Source of the DNA: Steromphala cineraria
Taxonomy: Eukaryota > Mollusca > Gastropoda > Trochida > Trochidae
Direction: 5' to 3'
NCBI GenBank assembly: GCA_916613615.1
Contig: OU744730.1
Coordinates: 35,821,315-35,885,314, forward strand
DNA length: 64,000 bases
Positions 22,060-33,642 of this stretch are shown here, one piece after another (position 1 is the stretch's first letter; each line of letters starts with the position of its first letter). The notes under the pieces are model-generated. The model was not told where the DNA came from. It worked only from the letters and a program-made list of their open reading frames with translations, and ran no database searches. The position numbers and the translations under genes were made by a program.

Positions 22060-22440
22060 AACTTATTTACAAACTCAGAAACGTAGCGGCAAACATTAAG
22101 CAGACAAAACCACTAATACGAACTCGGACTTTATGGCAGCAAAGTACAACTGTACTTGATCTAAATCACAAACTCAGAAAGCTAGCGGCAAACATTATGC
22201 AAATGAAACCACTAAATACGAACTCGGACTTTATGGCAGCAAAGTACAACTGTACTTGATCTAAATCACAAACTCAGAAAGCTAGCGGCAAACATTATAC
22301 AAATGAAACCACTAAATACGAACTCGGACTGAACGACAGCAAAGTATGTAACTTTGCTTGAACTATATCACAAACTTTACAACTAGTGGCAAACACTATG
22401 CAAATGAAGCCACTAATACTCACTCAACTACTTTGAACTA
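22060..22440. repeat. tandem array, about 99-bp unit, about 3.7 copies
   Basis: Units contain CAAACTCAGAAA, AGCGGCAAACATTA, ACGAACTCGGACT and GCAGCAAAGTACAACTGTACTTG. The middle copies (22150-22340) are nearly identical; the outer ones are diverged. Confidence 0.8.
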
Positions 22441-23794
22441 TAAGAAAATACATTTATAAACTGAAAAGTATACTTATCCCTATTTCTTTCCTATCACTAA
22501 TCTTTCTCTAAACAAACACAAGAGAAATAGACCCACCCCGCCGGCTAAGAAATGGATCTACCCCTCCCGTCTAACCTTATAAATATATAACTAACTAAAA
22601 GCTTTATTATCTTAATTCATATTGAAATTAGGGCCGCTCTGTAAACAGAACGTACAGCTCTGAGAACAGAACTTGGCGGCGTGCTTAGAGCCTCGCCTCG
22701 ATCAGCTGGCTGATCGTCCAGACTGACGAATTACCCGCGCTACAGCGCTTAAATACCCCTCCGTAGTGAGTACCCGGATCACCAAAGAAAGGAGGACAGC
22801 GATTGGCCAGCAACCCAGCCTCCCAACCAATCCGAGCGCTCCTAGTAAACAGCTACGGATGGTGCTAAAACATGGCTACCACAACACAAGTGGACTGACT
22901 GACGACCTAGGATAGATTCAAATACTCACTAACGGAACAAGGGATATATAACCCACTATTACTAAAGTAAGTAGCGATAAAACATCGAGCCGCACATGAA
23001 AACTAGACAAATGTCATAACCATTAGTAGTGTAGAAACTCACTTTTACCACACAGGAATGACTTACATAACATCATAGATACAATATGTAGATAACAGTT
23101 TGTTTCCACTCCAGGGGCATGAAAGTCCAAATAGTAAGTCAGCCCCCGGAGTAGTCCTGAGATGTGTAAGGTTTGAAATCCAAATCCTGATCTGCCGTTG
23201 AAAAATTCTTCCCAGAGCTTTATACTAAATTGTAAGGGTTTCTCATTGGTCAGATTTGTTGTTTATTGTTTTACATTCTCTAGACAGTTTATCAAATATC
23301 AGAGTTATCGGAGGATAAAATGAGTGTCATCATGCAATTAAGTTTCTTAAGTGGATTATCTATAATTAGCCTAAGGCTCTATCTACTAAAATCACTGACG
23401 GTGTCAACACTTTATCAAAGGATTTAGAACTAGAGGTAGCCAAGATGTCTACCTTTTATATGAAGATTATATCTGACATTTTGTAGCTTGAGGTGAATGT
23501 GAATATGTGAAAATTTTTCCTATTTCTAAAATATTTGAAATAATAACATAGTATGCCATGAATGACATTTTTGAATTGTTACTGTAACTTTGATATTTTT
23601 GTTAAAGGTAATGATATATTTTCCTAAATTCTATGACATAAGTTTAATGTAATTTGGGCAATATCAAGCCCATGATATTACTGTGAAAATAATTCGCGCA
23701 CCGCTGCCACCATGTTTTGTGACAACAAAAACTCAGGTCCGCTTCCTAAGTTTATACCGGAAGGTACAGACTAAAAGCACATGGCTAGGGGAGG
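22441..23794. other. no recognisable feature
   Basis: Mixed composition with a GC-richer stretch at 22650-22850. No ORF, RNA gene or repeat recognised. Confidence 0.35.
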
Positions 23795-24235
23795 TTACTC
23801 TATCAGCTTATTTGATCTGAAACTTCTGGTAAGGGGGTAAGCATAGAGGTCTGTGTACGTCACGTAACATATGATATGAAGTTCTAAATCTTCTGTCCAA
23901 ACGCAGCTTAGCTTCTTCAAAGCATCATGTGTATTTATCAGAAGATATCCTGCTACAGCACTCTTAGCTTCACTTGATAGATAATTGTTCAGAAAGTATA
24001 TTCTCTCACTTGGAGGTATACCGAGCCTCTCGATCAAAGATTCAAAAGCACATTTCCAGCCTTGATATTGAAGGGGGTCCCCTGAAAACACTCCTGGTTC
24101 TGGTGTTGGAAGACGTCCGAGGTTTATGGTCTCTGCAAATGACTTGGTAAGATTAGCAAACTCTAGTGAAATGTCACATAACTGTTTCTGAGGTACAAAA
24201 TCTGAAGCTTCCGCATTAAAGGGGGTCTGCAACAA
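23795..24235 (-). pseudogene. BEL/Pao gag fragment (DUF1759-like)
   Basis: A 146-codon minus-strand ORF with LPTPEPGVFSGDPLQYQGWK, FESLIERL, ERIYFLNNYLSSEAKSAVAGYLL and ALKKLSCVW. This is the conserved gag core of BEL/Pao elements. The similarity fades after about residue 115. It is unrelated in detail to the intact BEL element at 45-52 kb, so it is an older relic. No other domains flank it. Confidence 0.65.
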
Positions 24236-25417
24236 GAATTCTTAACTTCCAGAGTTTTATTAGCAGGGCCCCGAAAGAGTCGTAAATGCTCGGTAGGGAC
24301 GAAATCTTTGGTCACAGCCGCTTACAGCTGAGAGCCAGTACCAAGTTTGTGTCATGTGACCCCCCTTACCCAACGCTCTCATTAACGATGGTCAATTAGG
24401 TTTCACAAGCTAGGTTTTTGATTCCCTTTAAGTTTTGTTGAAGCACATTGTTCGCATATTCCCTGCACATAAACTAGTTGACTAACATGACTTCCGGCAG
24501 CTTCGTTTCCAAACCAAATGATTGCACGCGTTTAATTTTTTACATGGATACAGTGTGTCAGGCAGTTCCGGATCACTAAGGAATACTCAGTTGCATGCGT
24601 CTACCCAGAAAGATATTTTAATAATCTTAGAGCATTTCCTTTTTATACCATTTTTCATGTAACTCGACACAAAATAAGAATTAAATACATCAGCCATCAT
24701 TACAGCAGTTCCGAATCAGTTCCGGGTATTCCGGATCACGTGTGTAACGGGGTCTTTGTAAGCTGTAGATGCACCTTTTTCAGTAACAAGGTGTATTTTC
24801 AACTAAAACAAATCTTATGTGTGACAGATGAGCCAAAATTTCATTGACTATGCCTAGGTAAAAAATTAAGAACACATCAGTTTAAAACAACAAAGATTGA
24901 GATTATACATCACGAATCCAGGTACAAACAAGGCTAACATATTTTCTTTGTTAATGCAAAAGCTTTAATAAGCTCATTACCTCTCATATGTATGATTAGT
25001 AATTGACATTGATTTAGCAAGCTTGTCGTTTTGAGATCGTCCCCATATTCAGGTGATCCGGAACTACCCGAATGGCGTGGAAACGAACATTCCTTACTTC
25101 TAAAATAATAAATTTCATTTTAGAATTATTTCCCCTGATAATTATAGTAAAAAACATGTATGTATGTTGTGGATTATCATTTGCAGTTTGCTTCTATTGA
25201 TATTTGAGACGGTCTGCCCAAAATAAAATATGTTTTTCTGAAGCGCCAGTTGCAGTTTATCACAATGATAGGTATCCTCTTTATCAGGCGCTAAAGTTTA
25301 TTTCCTAACAGAAAAAAACAAAAACAAATAATATGCCATTAAAGATTACTGTCACAGCTTTAAATGGTATATTAATTAAGGAAATCCATTAAAACGTATG
25401 GATTCTAGCTGCAAATG
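24236..25417. other. no recognisable feature
   Basis: AT-rich, no gene signal. ATCCGGAA-like motifs recur (24570, 24735, 25055) but without array structure. Confidence 0.35.
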
Positions 25418-25628
25418 TACAGAGTTGTGCAATAAGTATTCGGACAAAATGGCGACGTCGTTATATCGCATAACCGCTTCCTAATTTTAAATGACTGTCA
25501 CTGGTAATCTCGGTGCAAAATGGTACTGATATTATCTTTAGTAACAGTCAGTCATGTGATCCATAAGATCACGTGAGTTTTATGTCGTCTGCTTTGTTTA
25601 CATTTCATTGCAAGAGGACGAACTAAAG

Positions 25629-26653
25629 ATGGGCCGAAAGGGTAAAGAACTAACCCCTGATGCTAAAAAGGTAGTAAAACAGTTACGATTAGAAGGAAAA
25701 TACTTGAAATACTCGATATATTTCGATCTACCATAGGCAGTTTTTTTAAACGTGTGGAACAGCGAACTTTTACCGAAAACAAGCCAAGAAGTGGCCGCCC
25801 TTGTTTTGTCACTCCGCGTGACTACAGGAAGTTAGAAAAGATAGTTAAAATTAATAGACCTGATACTCTTGCTGACATAACTTCAAAATTCAATGAAAAT
25901 AGACCTGTTCCAGTGGCAAAAAGAACCTTACAATTTCATTTGCACAAACACGGTTTCAGAAGACGTGTTGCAAAAAAGAGACTTTTTGTGAGAGAGGTTA
26001 ATCGAAAGAAACAGCTGTCATGGTGCAAAGAAAAACGTCGATTGACTGTAAATAACTACTGGCAGAAAGTCATATTCTCCGACGAAAGTAAAATAATGAT
26101 TGGACACAATAAGCGTGTGTACAGTTGGAGAAAGAGAGATGAAAGATGGAGACCCGATGTCGTCCCTCCTCGAAATCGGCGCCCACAGTATTCTGTTATG
26201 ACTTGGGGCTGCATATCATGGCGCGGTGTGGGCACCCTGGCTGTTATTGATGGCAACATCAATGCTGCAAAGTATCAAGAAACCTTTGAAGATAACTTGT
26301 GGCCAGTTATCACTCAGCATTTTCCCGATGGGAGATACATTTTTCAGGATGACAATGCTCCGGTACATCGGGCGAGATCGACCCAGGAGTACATGGAGAG
26401 AAACCATATAAATACCATGTCGTGGCCCACACAGAGTCCTCACATAAACATTATTGAAAATATGTGGTTATTTCTGAAAAGAAAATTGCACGGACAGTCA
26501 CACAGGATCAATTCTCGTGATGATCTCATAGATGAGATACGGGATATTTGGACCTCTGTCACACCTCAGTACCATGTACAGTCATTGTATAATTCCATTC
26601 CAAGACGAATAATGAACGTGATTCGATTGAAGGGACATCTATCTAAATATTAG
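25629..26653 (+). pseudogene. Tc1-type transposase, one N-terminal frameshift
   Basis: ATG at 25629 begins MGRKGKELTPDAKKVVKQL, the DNA-binding helix-turn-helix. The frame is lost between about 25696 and 25712 and the rest runs open from before 25754 to 26653. The linker carries NKPRSGRP. The catalytic residues are visible: IFSDES (first D), FQDDNAPVH (second D) and NIIENMW (E). The usual SPDLN motif reads SPHIN, a non-catalytic change. Apart from the single frameshift the protein looks complete, so the copy is fairly young. Confidence 0.85.
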
Positions 26654-26673
26654 GTAGGTTTAAAGTTATGGTC

Positions 26674-26770
26674 GAGATAATGACCTACAGCCGAGTAGGT
26701 ATCGGATATAATCTTCAAGCGAAAGCGAGAAGGTTATATCAGATAGCTACGAGGATGTGGTCATTATCTC
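26674..26770. repeat. 97-bp imperfect palindrome
   Basis: Outer arms GAGATAATGACC (26674) and GGTCATTATCTC (26759-26770); inner arms GATATAATCTTC and GAAGGTTATATC around AAGCGAAAGCGA. It lies just after the Tc1 transposase stop. Confidence 0.7.
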
Positions 26771-27599
26771 ACATACATCACATGGCTTTACCGATTTCCA
26801 TTTTAACAAAAGTAGATCATCAACCAAATATTTAGTTACAATGTATTTGATAGTTGTTGTTATGGGGTAAAACTTAAATACACTCAACTTCTTGACATTC
26901 CATTTGCACATTAGAGAATTTCACGTGCATATTGAGCATGTCATGGCGAAAATCTGAGCAAGAAGCAATCAGTTTTAAGTTGTTTCGACTTACAAAAAAC
27001 ACCAAAATTCTACACTGAACTGAAATTAAATAATGTGAATACAATTTGTCAAAAACGTCACCGAAATTGTGATTTATGGCAAATGATATTCTTATGTTTA
27101 ATACACTATTCAGTCCATCAAATATTTCCCTCTTTATGAAGCAAAAGGTGTTGCTGCCAGCCGTTGTCAATTTCATCTTGCGATGCACAGATTTTAAGTC
27201 AATATCAAATCGCACATGCTATACACAATCACAAGCACATGGTTTGAAGGTGAAGACGAAAATGAAGTGGTCTCTTGTTTTGAACAAATTAATGCCCGCG
27301 TTTCAAGGTCTTTTCAGGAGGAAGTTAAGGTGAGTTTACTTTTAAGAATATTCATGTATTTGCTGTTGAATGTTATTTATGCTTGGATCTACGAAAATGC
27401 TGAAGTTACAAAAGGTTTATCGGTATAAAACAAGCAGTCAACAACCAAGTTAATATTAAACCATTTTGCTGTTGAAAAATGATTGTTAATGTAATTATCA
27501 TTTTCAGTAACATTTCGTAATGTGTATAGCAATGTGAACATAATATTGATAAATAATGTTATAAGGTGCTTATAAGCTTATTACTCTGAAATTAATTTA
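26771..27599. other. unassigned insert in the Tc1 element
   Basis: A plus-strand frame near 27225-27327 (WFEGEDENEVVSCFEQINARV..) ends at a good splice-donor-like AAG|GTGAGT, but nothing else supports an exon. The remainder is AT-rich and unrecognised. Confidence 0.3.
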
Positions 27600-27934
27600 G
27601 CATTTCCCAATAAGATGCATGCATTGTGTAAGTTATGAAGAGAATTCAGTGAATGGTTCTTGAGATATCCCGCTGACAAGCCCAAAATGCAGGTTTCAAT
27701 GCTGAAATTTTCAAAGTCTTGCTGTGACCGTGAAAATAATGTGTAGGTCACCAAAATCGACTGGGCCCGGCGCCTTCCCAATAAGATGCTTTGTGTAAAT
27801 TATGAAGAGAATCCAGTGAATGGTTCTTGAGATATCCTGCTGACAAGGGTTAAATGTCAAAGTCTCGTAATGACCTTGAAATGAAGGTCAAGGTCATGAA
27901 CCTTGCTCTCATGGTGATGAAGCTATATACAAAC
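27600..27934. repeat. tandem repeat, about 172-bp unit, two copies
   Basis: TTCCCAATAAGATGC occurs at about 27604 and 27776. Both are followed by TGTGTAA, TTATGAAGAGAAT, CAGTGAATGGTTCTTGAGATAT and GCTGACAAG. It ends in a TGACCTTGAAATGAAGGTCA tract. Confidence 0.75.
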
Positions 27935-28842
27935 AAGAGTCATCAGAAGATGACATATCCCACCGGTTCCACATAATCGTAAGATGTAAACCTTTGAAAG
28001 ATAATTGTAAATTTTTCAAGCAAGGTTCATAATAGATTAGTATAAGCTAATATATATGAAACGAAACCTTTCATGAACAGAGTGCAAATAAGAGCCGTTT
28101 CCATGGAAATAATAAAAAATAAAACTTTCAGAATTGTGAAAATATCAAAAGGCACCACTTCAGTAGGTGGGCAATACACATGTAAAGTTTAAGAAAGATA
28201 TGTGGACCGGTTTTATATATATGAAACGAAACCTTTCATGAACAGAGTCCAAATAAGAGCCATTTCCATGGAAATAATAAAAAATAAAATTTTCAGAATT
28301 GTGAAAATATCAAAAGGCACCACTTCAGTAGGTGGGCAATACACATGTAAAGTTTGAGAAAGATATGTGGACCGGTTTTATATATATGAAACAAAACCTT
28401 TCATGAACAGAGTCCAAATAAGAGCCGTTTCCATGGAAATAATACAAAATAAAATTTTCAGAAATGTGAAAATATCAAAAGGCACCATTTCAGTAGGTGG
28501 GCAATACACATGTAAAGTTTGAGAAAGATATGTGGACCGGTTTTTTAGTTCTGTTCCGGAAACGAAACCTTTCATGAACAGAGTCCAAATAAGAGACGTT
28601 TCCATGGAAATAATAAAAAATAAAATTTTCAGAAATGTGAAAATATCAAAAGGCACCACTTCAGCAGGTGGGCAATACACATGTAAAGTTTCAGAAAGAT
28701 ATGTGGACCGGTTTTTGAGTTCAGCTCCGGAAACAAAATGATTACGGACGGACGGACGGACGGACAGACGGACTGACGGACGGACATACAGACAGAAAGG
28801 GCGATGACTATATCCCACGGTATTACATACCGGTGGGATAAA
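27935..28842. mobile_element. satellite-core element, family C
   Basis: Starts near ACATATCCCACCGGT (27952) and ends ACCGGTGGGATA (28830-28842), which are inverted relative to each other. Four or more copies of a 165-bp unit lie between (anchors near 28054, 28219, 28386, 28553), followed by a pure (ACGG)n tract with CAGA interruptions (28744-28797). The 146-codon ORF across it is the satellite read on the minus strand. Confidence 0.8.
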
Positions 28843-29227
28843 AATGAAAAGAATCAGGTCAATAGTTTTTTACTTACGGACGCTGCTCAATACTATATCA
28901 CCCGCTACGCGCTAGACACGCGGCGGGGGATAATAAGCTATAAATCTGTAAATAAACTATGTTTCAAAATTGTTTTGATATTATGCATTCTTTTGTAAAT
29001 ATGTCTTTGATACAAAGTCAACATTTCAAGGTATTGGGTATCTTTACGTACCCTAAAACACAGTGGTTGTAAGTTTTCTCGAGGTGCGATACCACAAAGA
29101 AGTGAGGCAAAGCCGAACCCAGAACACATCGACAAACGCACATTGGATGTGAAGAGGTAAGGTTATAAAATATAACCATTGAACGCCTTATACGAAATAT
29201 TTAACCTCTGATATTGACCTGATAACC
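28843..29227. other. no recognisable feature
   Basis: Contains AATACTATATCACCCGCTACGC and other short motifs, but nothing classifiable. Confidence 0.3.
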
Positions 29228-30050
29228 ACACCACGTGGCAATCTAAAATAAATTTAGATCAACAGATTTTTTATTTTGTCATACTGTTGATCTAAGATTG
29301 ACCAGTGTGAGAGGTCGTCCCGGTGACCCTTCGTATGCAAATAAGGAATCGTGATTTGATCAATCGACGTCACAAACAGTTCATAGTCGCTCATTCAAGG
29401 TGTGAACGGAAGAAACATATAATAGCTTATGGCTGTTCTCAATAATAGTGTGCCTTGAGAAAAATAAATCTTGTTTTTGATACTTGGTAAGAAAAATATC
29501 GGTAGGTTGATTTTATTTTGGTTGTATGAAATATATTTAGTTTTATGATTGACAAAAAATCATTATTGTTTTGATTATTTGGATGGAAATGAAAGAAATT
29601 AGTACAAACGAGTTTGATCAAAAGGAGTTACCTCCCCTTGCATGAGAATTTTCGTAAATATTGATATTTATCATGCTCTAACTTTATGATTATTATTCGC
29701 CACGTTAGTTTCTGTCCGATGTGCAATCATCATTTGTCATTAACAACTAGCAAATACGCTAAATCATTTTAAAAAGAAAAAATATAATCTATTAATACAT
29801 CCAAGCAATCGGATAATTCATCGCTCTACTCCGCTCCAAATGACAGAGCTCCGAACATCATCCATTTCAAAAGATGTGCTGCTGAGTTGTTTTTTACTTC
29901 CAGCGAGCTAGGGCAACTTTTCTGATTGGCCGAGCGGCTGATTTCAGAAGTCACCGGGATGACCCGCCTTACGGGCCAATCTTAGATCAACATGTATGAC
30001 CAAATATAAAACCTGTTGATCTAAATTTATTTAGATTGACAACGTGGTGT
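29228..30050. mobile_element. foldback/MITE element with long inverted arms
   Basis: About 105-bp arms. The left arm ACACCACGTGGCAATCT, AAATAAATTTAGATCAACAG and GTTGATCTAAGATTG matches the complement of 29945-30050 in the same order, including the CCCGGTGAC block. The arms are imperfect. No ORF fills the loop. A target duplication is not obvious. Confidence 0.75.
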
Positions 30051-30167
30051 ATTAATCTTTAATCGCTCTCAGAAAGAATATATACTATCAGTGTTGAAAA
30101 CCCGCTTCCGGGTTCAGTGAAATCGCCATTTATGATTTTGTCCGAATACTTTTTGCATGACTCTGTA

Positions 30168-30984
30168 CGTGCAAGTGATCCCACTGTATGGGACCTGCGT
30201 CGGCAGAAATAGTTTTAGAACGGGTAAATGTTGCGATGCTTCGAACGGGTACGTACATTCTGCAAAGTGGAGGTACCCCTACACAAGACAAACACTTGAG
30301 TGAGGTTTCCAGACCATCAACGGTTAATATGGTTAGTGTTCGCGGATTGGTTATATATTGGTTGACAATAAGGGGGAATTTCCTTACAAATGGTCATCAA
30401 TTTTTAATAAAATCATAAATTCAATGTAAAATTACAGTTTTCTGACTTTCTGAACCTCATATTCATTAATCAAGTACAACATTTAAGCAATCAATGATTA
30501 AGATAGCATCCAAAATCTATTATCTTCATGTTGGTATTTGGGGCAATGAAATTTAATCATGCATTATGATTTACATTTACAAACAACGGCACCCTATATT
30601 TTACTGTTACCATTTTTGAACTTGCCGTCACGATTTTTGAACATGAGTAATTGATAGTGTTACAATTTACAGAACAATTCTCAAGTAGAAAATCTTACAA
30701 AAACGATGTAATGTAAATGATATCTGTAAGTTTCTTAAAATTGTTGGTAATGAAAATTTCCCCTTGGCCAATATAGCATTTCAACTTTTTGTTGCCGTTG
30801 TAAGATGGTATGAATGTTCACCATACTCCCAAATGCGTTACTCGGAAGCAGTGAAATGTTTATGGAGGACTAGTTTGAGACTCTTTAAAGGTAAATTCCA
30901 TCGTTTTATGAGCAGTCTTAGGTCTCAGATCTATTTGTGAATAATTTGCTACAAAATTGGCAAGGTTTACTCTCACATGGTTTC
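30168..30984. other. no recognisable feature
   Basis: Right flank of the Tc1 element. A 76-codon ORF at 30188-30418 has no recognised similarity and AT-biased codons. Confidence 0.35.
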
Positions 30985-31098
30985 GACTTCAAATGTTTAC
31001 TCGTTTAATTAATATTTTTCAATACATTATTTATCGCATTTGACTTCAAATGTTTACTCGTTTAATTAATATTTTTCAATACATTATTTATCGCATTT
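30985..31098. repeat. perfect 57-bp tandem duplication
   Basis: The segment beginning GACTTCAAATGTTTACTCG occurs at 30985-31041 and again immediately at 31042-31098 with no difference seen. Confidence 0.85.
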
Positions 31099-31157
31099 AT
31101 GAAACTTAATCTTCAGCGAGATGTCATTTGGCGTTTGGTGACGGAATCATTTTGGTA

Positions 31158-31776
31158 CGGGAGAGCGGGGTCAATTGTAACACGGGGAAATTAAAACAGG
31201 GCGATTACTTCAAATGTTAACGTTCAAACAGTCTTACTTCTGTAGAATTATATTCCCCATGCATTCCTGTTGTTTAGCGTTAGGGTGTTGATGTTCAGTT
31301 TCCCTAATGATAGATAAAAGGGCACTTGAAAGTATTGTTTTCACAACCTATAAGATGTCGTTTCTATGTTGATTGTGTTATCAAATATCCAATTGATACG
31401 TCACCCTACTATATCAAATTGCAAAATGTATTATAAACTTTAAATAGTTTACTCTTTAAACAGAGTAGAAATAAAGATCCGAAACTAAATAAGTGAATCT
31501 CAGACGGTTTCACCTTTCCTGGATAGAAAATTCTAATTATGAATTTTCACAGAATGATTATTACTAAACAATGGTAAAATTGAAGATGAAACAAAAATTG
31601 AAGCTCTTATACCCTCATTCAAATGATCAAAATGTTATAACTACAAGTAAAAGAATCCCAAATGACACTGAAATACAAAAAAGGAAGATGGACAGTGTAG
31701 TATTGGTATATTCACAGATACATTAATCAAAAGGACAACTTGGTAAAAAAATTGTTAAGTTGACCCCGCTGTCCTC
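31158..31776. mobile_element. possible 619-bp MITE, TA-flanked
   Basis: Left end CGGGAGAGCGGGGTCAATTG; the complement of the right end reads GAGGACAGCGGGGTCAACTT. TA flanks both (31156-31157, 31777-31778). About 20 of 25 terminal positions match. This fits a pogo/mariner-type non-autonomous element, but there is no transposase. Confidence 0.5.
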
Positions 31777-31799
31777 TACTTGTAGACATTGTTGTTTTT

Positions 31800-31925
31800 C
31801 TACTTAGAAGCTTGGGAAAGCTTTGTTTGAACTTCCTCAATGTTGCTCACATTGAGAAAGTCCAAATCCATGGCATCTACCTCGTGTAAAACATTCCCGT
31901 CCTCTTCAACAAGAGTTTTATCCAT
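31800..31925 (-). CDS. short acidic ORF, possible last exon
   Basis: A 41-codon minus-strand frame, MDKTLVEEDGNVLHEVDAMD and onward, ending at a TAG. It is acidic with balanced composition, unlike the AT-driven ORFs around it. It could be the final exon of a host or transposon gene. No acceptor AG lies directly upstream and I do not recognise the protein. Confidence 0.25.
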   Translation of the reverse strand: MDKTLVEEDGNVLHEVDAMDLDFLNVSNIEEVQTKLSQASK

Positions 31926-32024
31926 TCAAGGAAAAGGAAATAGGTTATATACAACAAATGGTTTAAGTTAATCTATCAAATATAAAGATAAGTCCATTTT
32001 CCCGAAACAATTAAATTTGTGTAA

Positions 32025-32420
32025 ACATAGAGCCATTGGCTCTGTAGCTCATCAGGCTTCATCATCAATTATGCTGTAGAGTGTGGCCAATGTGAAAATA
32101 GGTTTTTAGGGTGTGGCCCCTGTGGCCCTTATTAGGGGTCACAGGGCCACCAAAGCTACAATTCATAATCCCCACTAGCCAAGAGTCTGTACACAAAGTT
32201 TCAGCTTTCTATGCCTTATGGTTCTGGAGAAGAAGATAAAAATAGGTTTTTAGGGCGTGGCCCCTGTGGCCCTTATTAGGGGTCAAAGGGCCACCAAAGC
32301 TACAATTTATAATCCTCACTCTTCAAAGAGGCTATACACAAAGTTTCAGCTTTCTATGTCTCATGGTTCTGGAGAAGAAGATGAAAATAGGTTTTTAGGG
32401 CCTGGCTCCTGTGGCCCTAA
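32025..32420. repeat. satellite-core repeat, family B, partial
   Basis: Starts with AGAGCCATTGGCTCTGTAGCTCATCAG, a hairpin that also starts the array at 52920. About 2.4 copies of a 170-bp unit follow, with GTGGCCCTTATTAGGGGTCA, CTACAATT.ATAATCC and AGTTTCAGCTTTCTATG blocks. The distal terminus is missing. Confidence 0.75.
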
Positions 32421-33503
32421 TTATCTGTAATTTTCTTTTATGACGACCGGACACCTAGCTGTCATTTTATACGTTGTGTATCTATAGCAATGAAAGTGCG
32501 AAATGTCTAGTCGTATGACGTAAACAGTGACATAACTGCACTAACTAACTTGTCATCACAAAAGGCGACAGATTGTCTCGCTTAGTGACCATCGAATTTG
32601 TCATGACAATGACCGCAGACTGTCTTGGTATCTTACTGCAGACCGAATGTCTAGACTAGTGACTAACGAATTTGTACATGACAGTGACCGCCAATTTTCT
32701 TGGCACCTTTCTGCATATAAAATGTTAAAGAGACACAGAGTATGTTGATAGGATCACATATGTCAAATTTTGAAATCGATGTTATTACATCGGGAACCAC
32801 TAACTGTTACTGAAAATAACAAGTTAAAGGTCAATCAGTACATTAGAGCAAAAATACGGCCTTTCAAAGTCGGGGTTTTGATCGAAAACCGGAAAATGTG
32901 GCTCAAGTGGCGCGCGCAAATTCGCAAAACGTAATTTTGAAATCTTGTCATAAGCTGACAGGACGATATATTCGATTCAATAGTGTTTATTAGGTATTGT
33001 AACTAACAGGTACGGTAGATTAATTGGATGCATAATTTCAAATATTAAACGTATTTGAGATGTTTTCTTGATTTTTCCATAAAATCAAGCATTTTAGAGA
33101 TATTATGCATAAATGGATATATTTGCAAGTCCAGTGATAAGATATGAACTTCAATCAGCATATTAGATATTTTGTAGCTTATCAAAACCAAGTAAAATTT
33201 TAAGGAAGATACTCTGTGTCACTTTAACCAATGATATTGTAGAATATTAATCTGACCAATGAAAAGAAGAAAAAGAATGTAAATTTATTTCATAGGACTC
33301 CCCTTCATCACTATATGTTAAACCTTGATGGATCATGTAGGATGTTAACAAATTCAGCGGATCATATACATCTGCTGAACAAAAGTTTGTTACATTGCTA
33401 TGCTCACGAAGCTATTGAAACTTCAAACACGTATGACAAGTTCATAAATACCGTTATTATAGTAGTGTTTGGTATCAGAGGAAAGAACATTTAATAAATG
33501 TAG
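32421..33503. other. no recognisable feature
   Basis: A diverged repeat of GTCTTGGTATCTTACTGCA-like text occurs twice (about 32600 and 32700). Nothing else is recognised. Confidence 0.3.
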
Positions 33504-33642
33504 GATCAAAACCTCGCCCTCGGTGTTGTTGATAATGTAAGCCCGCGGCAGAGGGAAATTGGAAAGGGCCGACAGGCCCGCCCCAATTTCCCGAGGCTGA
33601 GGGCTTACATTATCAAACAACACCGAGGGCGAGGTTTTGATC
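33504..33642. repeat. 139-bp near-perfect hairpin
   Basis: The outer arms of 41-42 nt (33504-33544 and 33601-33642) differ by one extra base: GATCAAAACCTCGCCCTCGG pairs with CCGAGGGCGAGGTTTTGATC. The stem continues through GGGAAATTGG / CCAATTTCCC to a GGGCC-GACA-GGCCC loop. GC-rich in an AT-rich setting. Probably a foldback MITE. Confidence 0.85.

Larger units (their letters stand above)
25420..30165 (+). mobile_element. Tc1/mariner element with TA duplication, enlarged by insertions
   Basis: The left terminus CAGAGTTGTGCAATAAGTAT (25420) pairs with the right terminus ending ATACTTTTTGCATGACTCTG (30165). The shared core includes AGTATTCGGACAAAAT and ATGGCG. TA flanks both ends (25418-25419 and 30166-30167). 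A Tc1 transposase occupies the first 1.2 kb. Such elements are normally 1.3-1.7 kb, so most of 26660-30050 is later insertion: a hairpin repeat, two tandem arrays and a foldback element. Confidence 0.85.

Noticed and set aside
27200..27330. Plus-strand exon ending at AAG|GTGAGT
   Set aside because: Good donor and plausible acidic peptide, but no acceptor, partner exon or recognised domain; it lies in a Tc1 element full of insertions.
28378..28818. 146-codon minus-strand ORF
   Set aside because: It is the satellite read through four units; the repeated peptide follows the repeat period.
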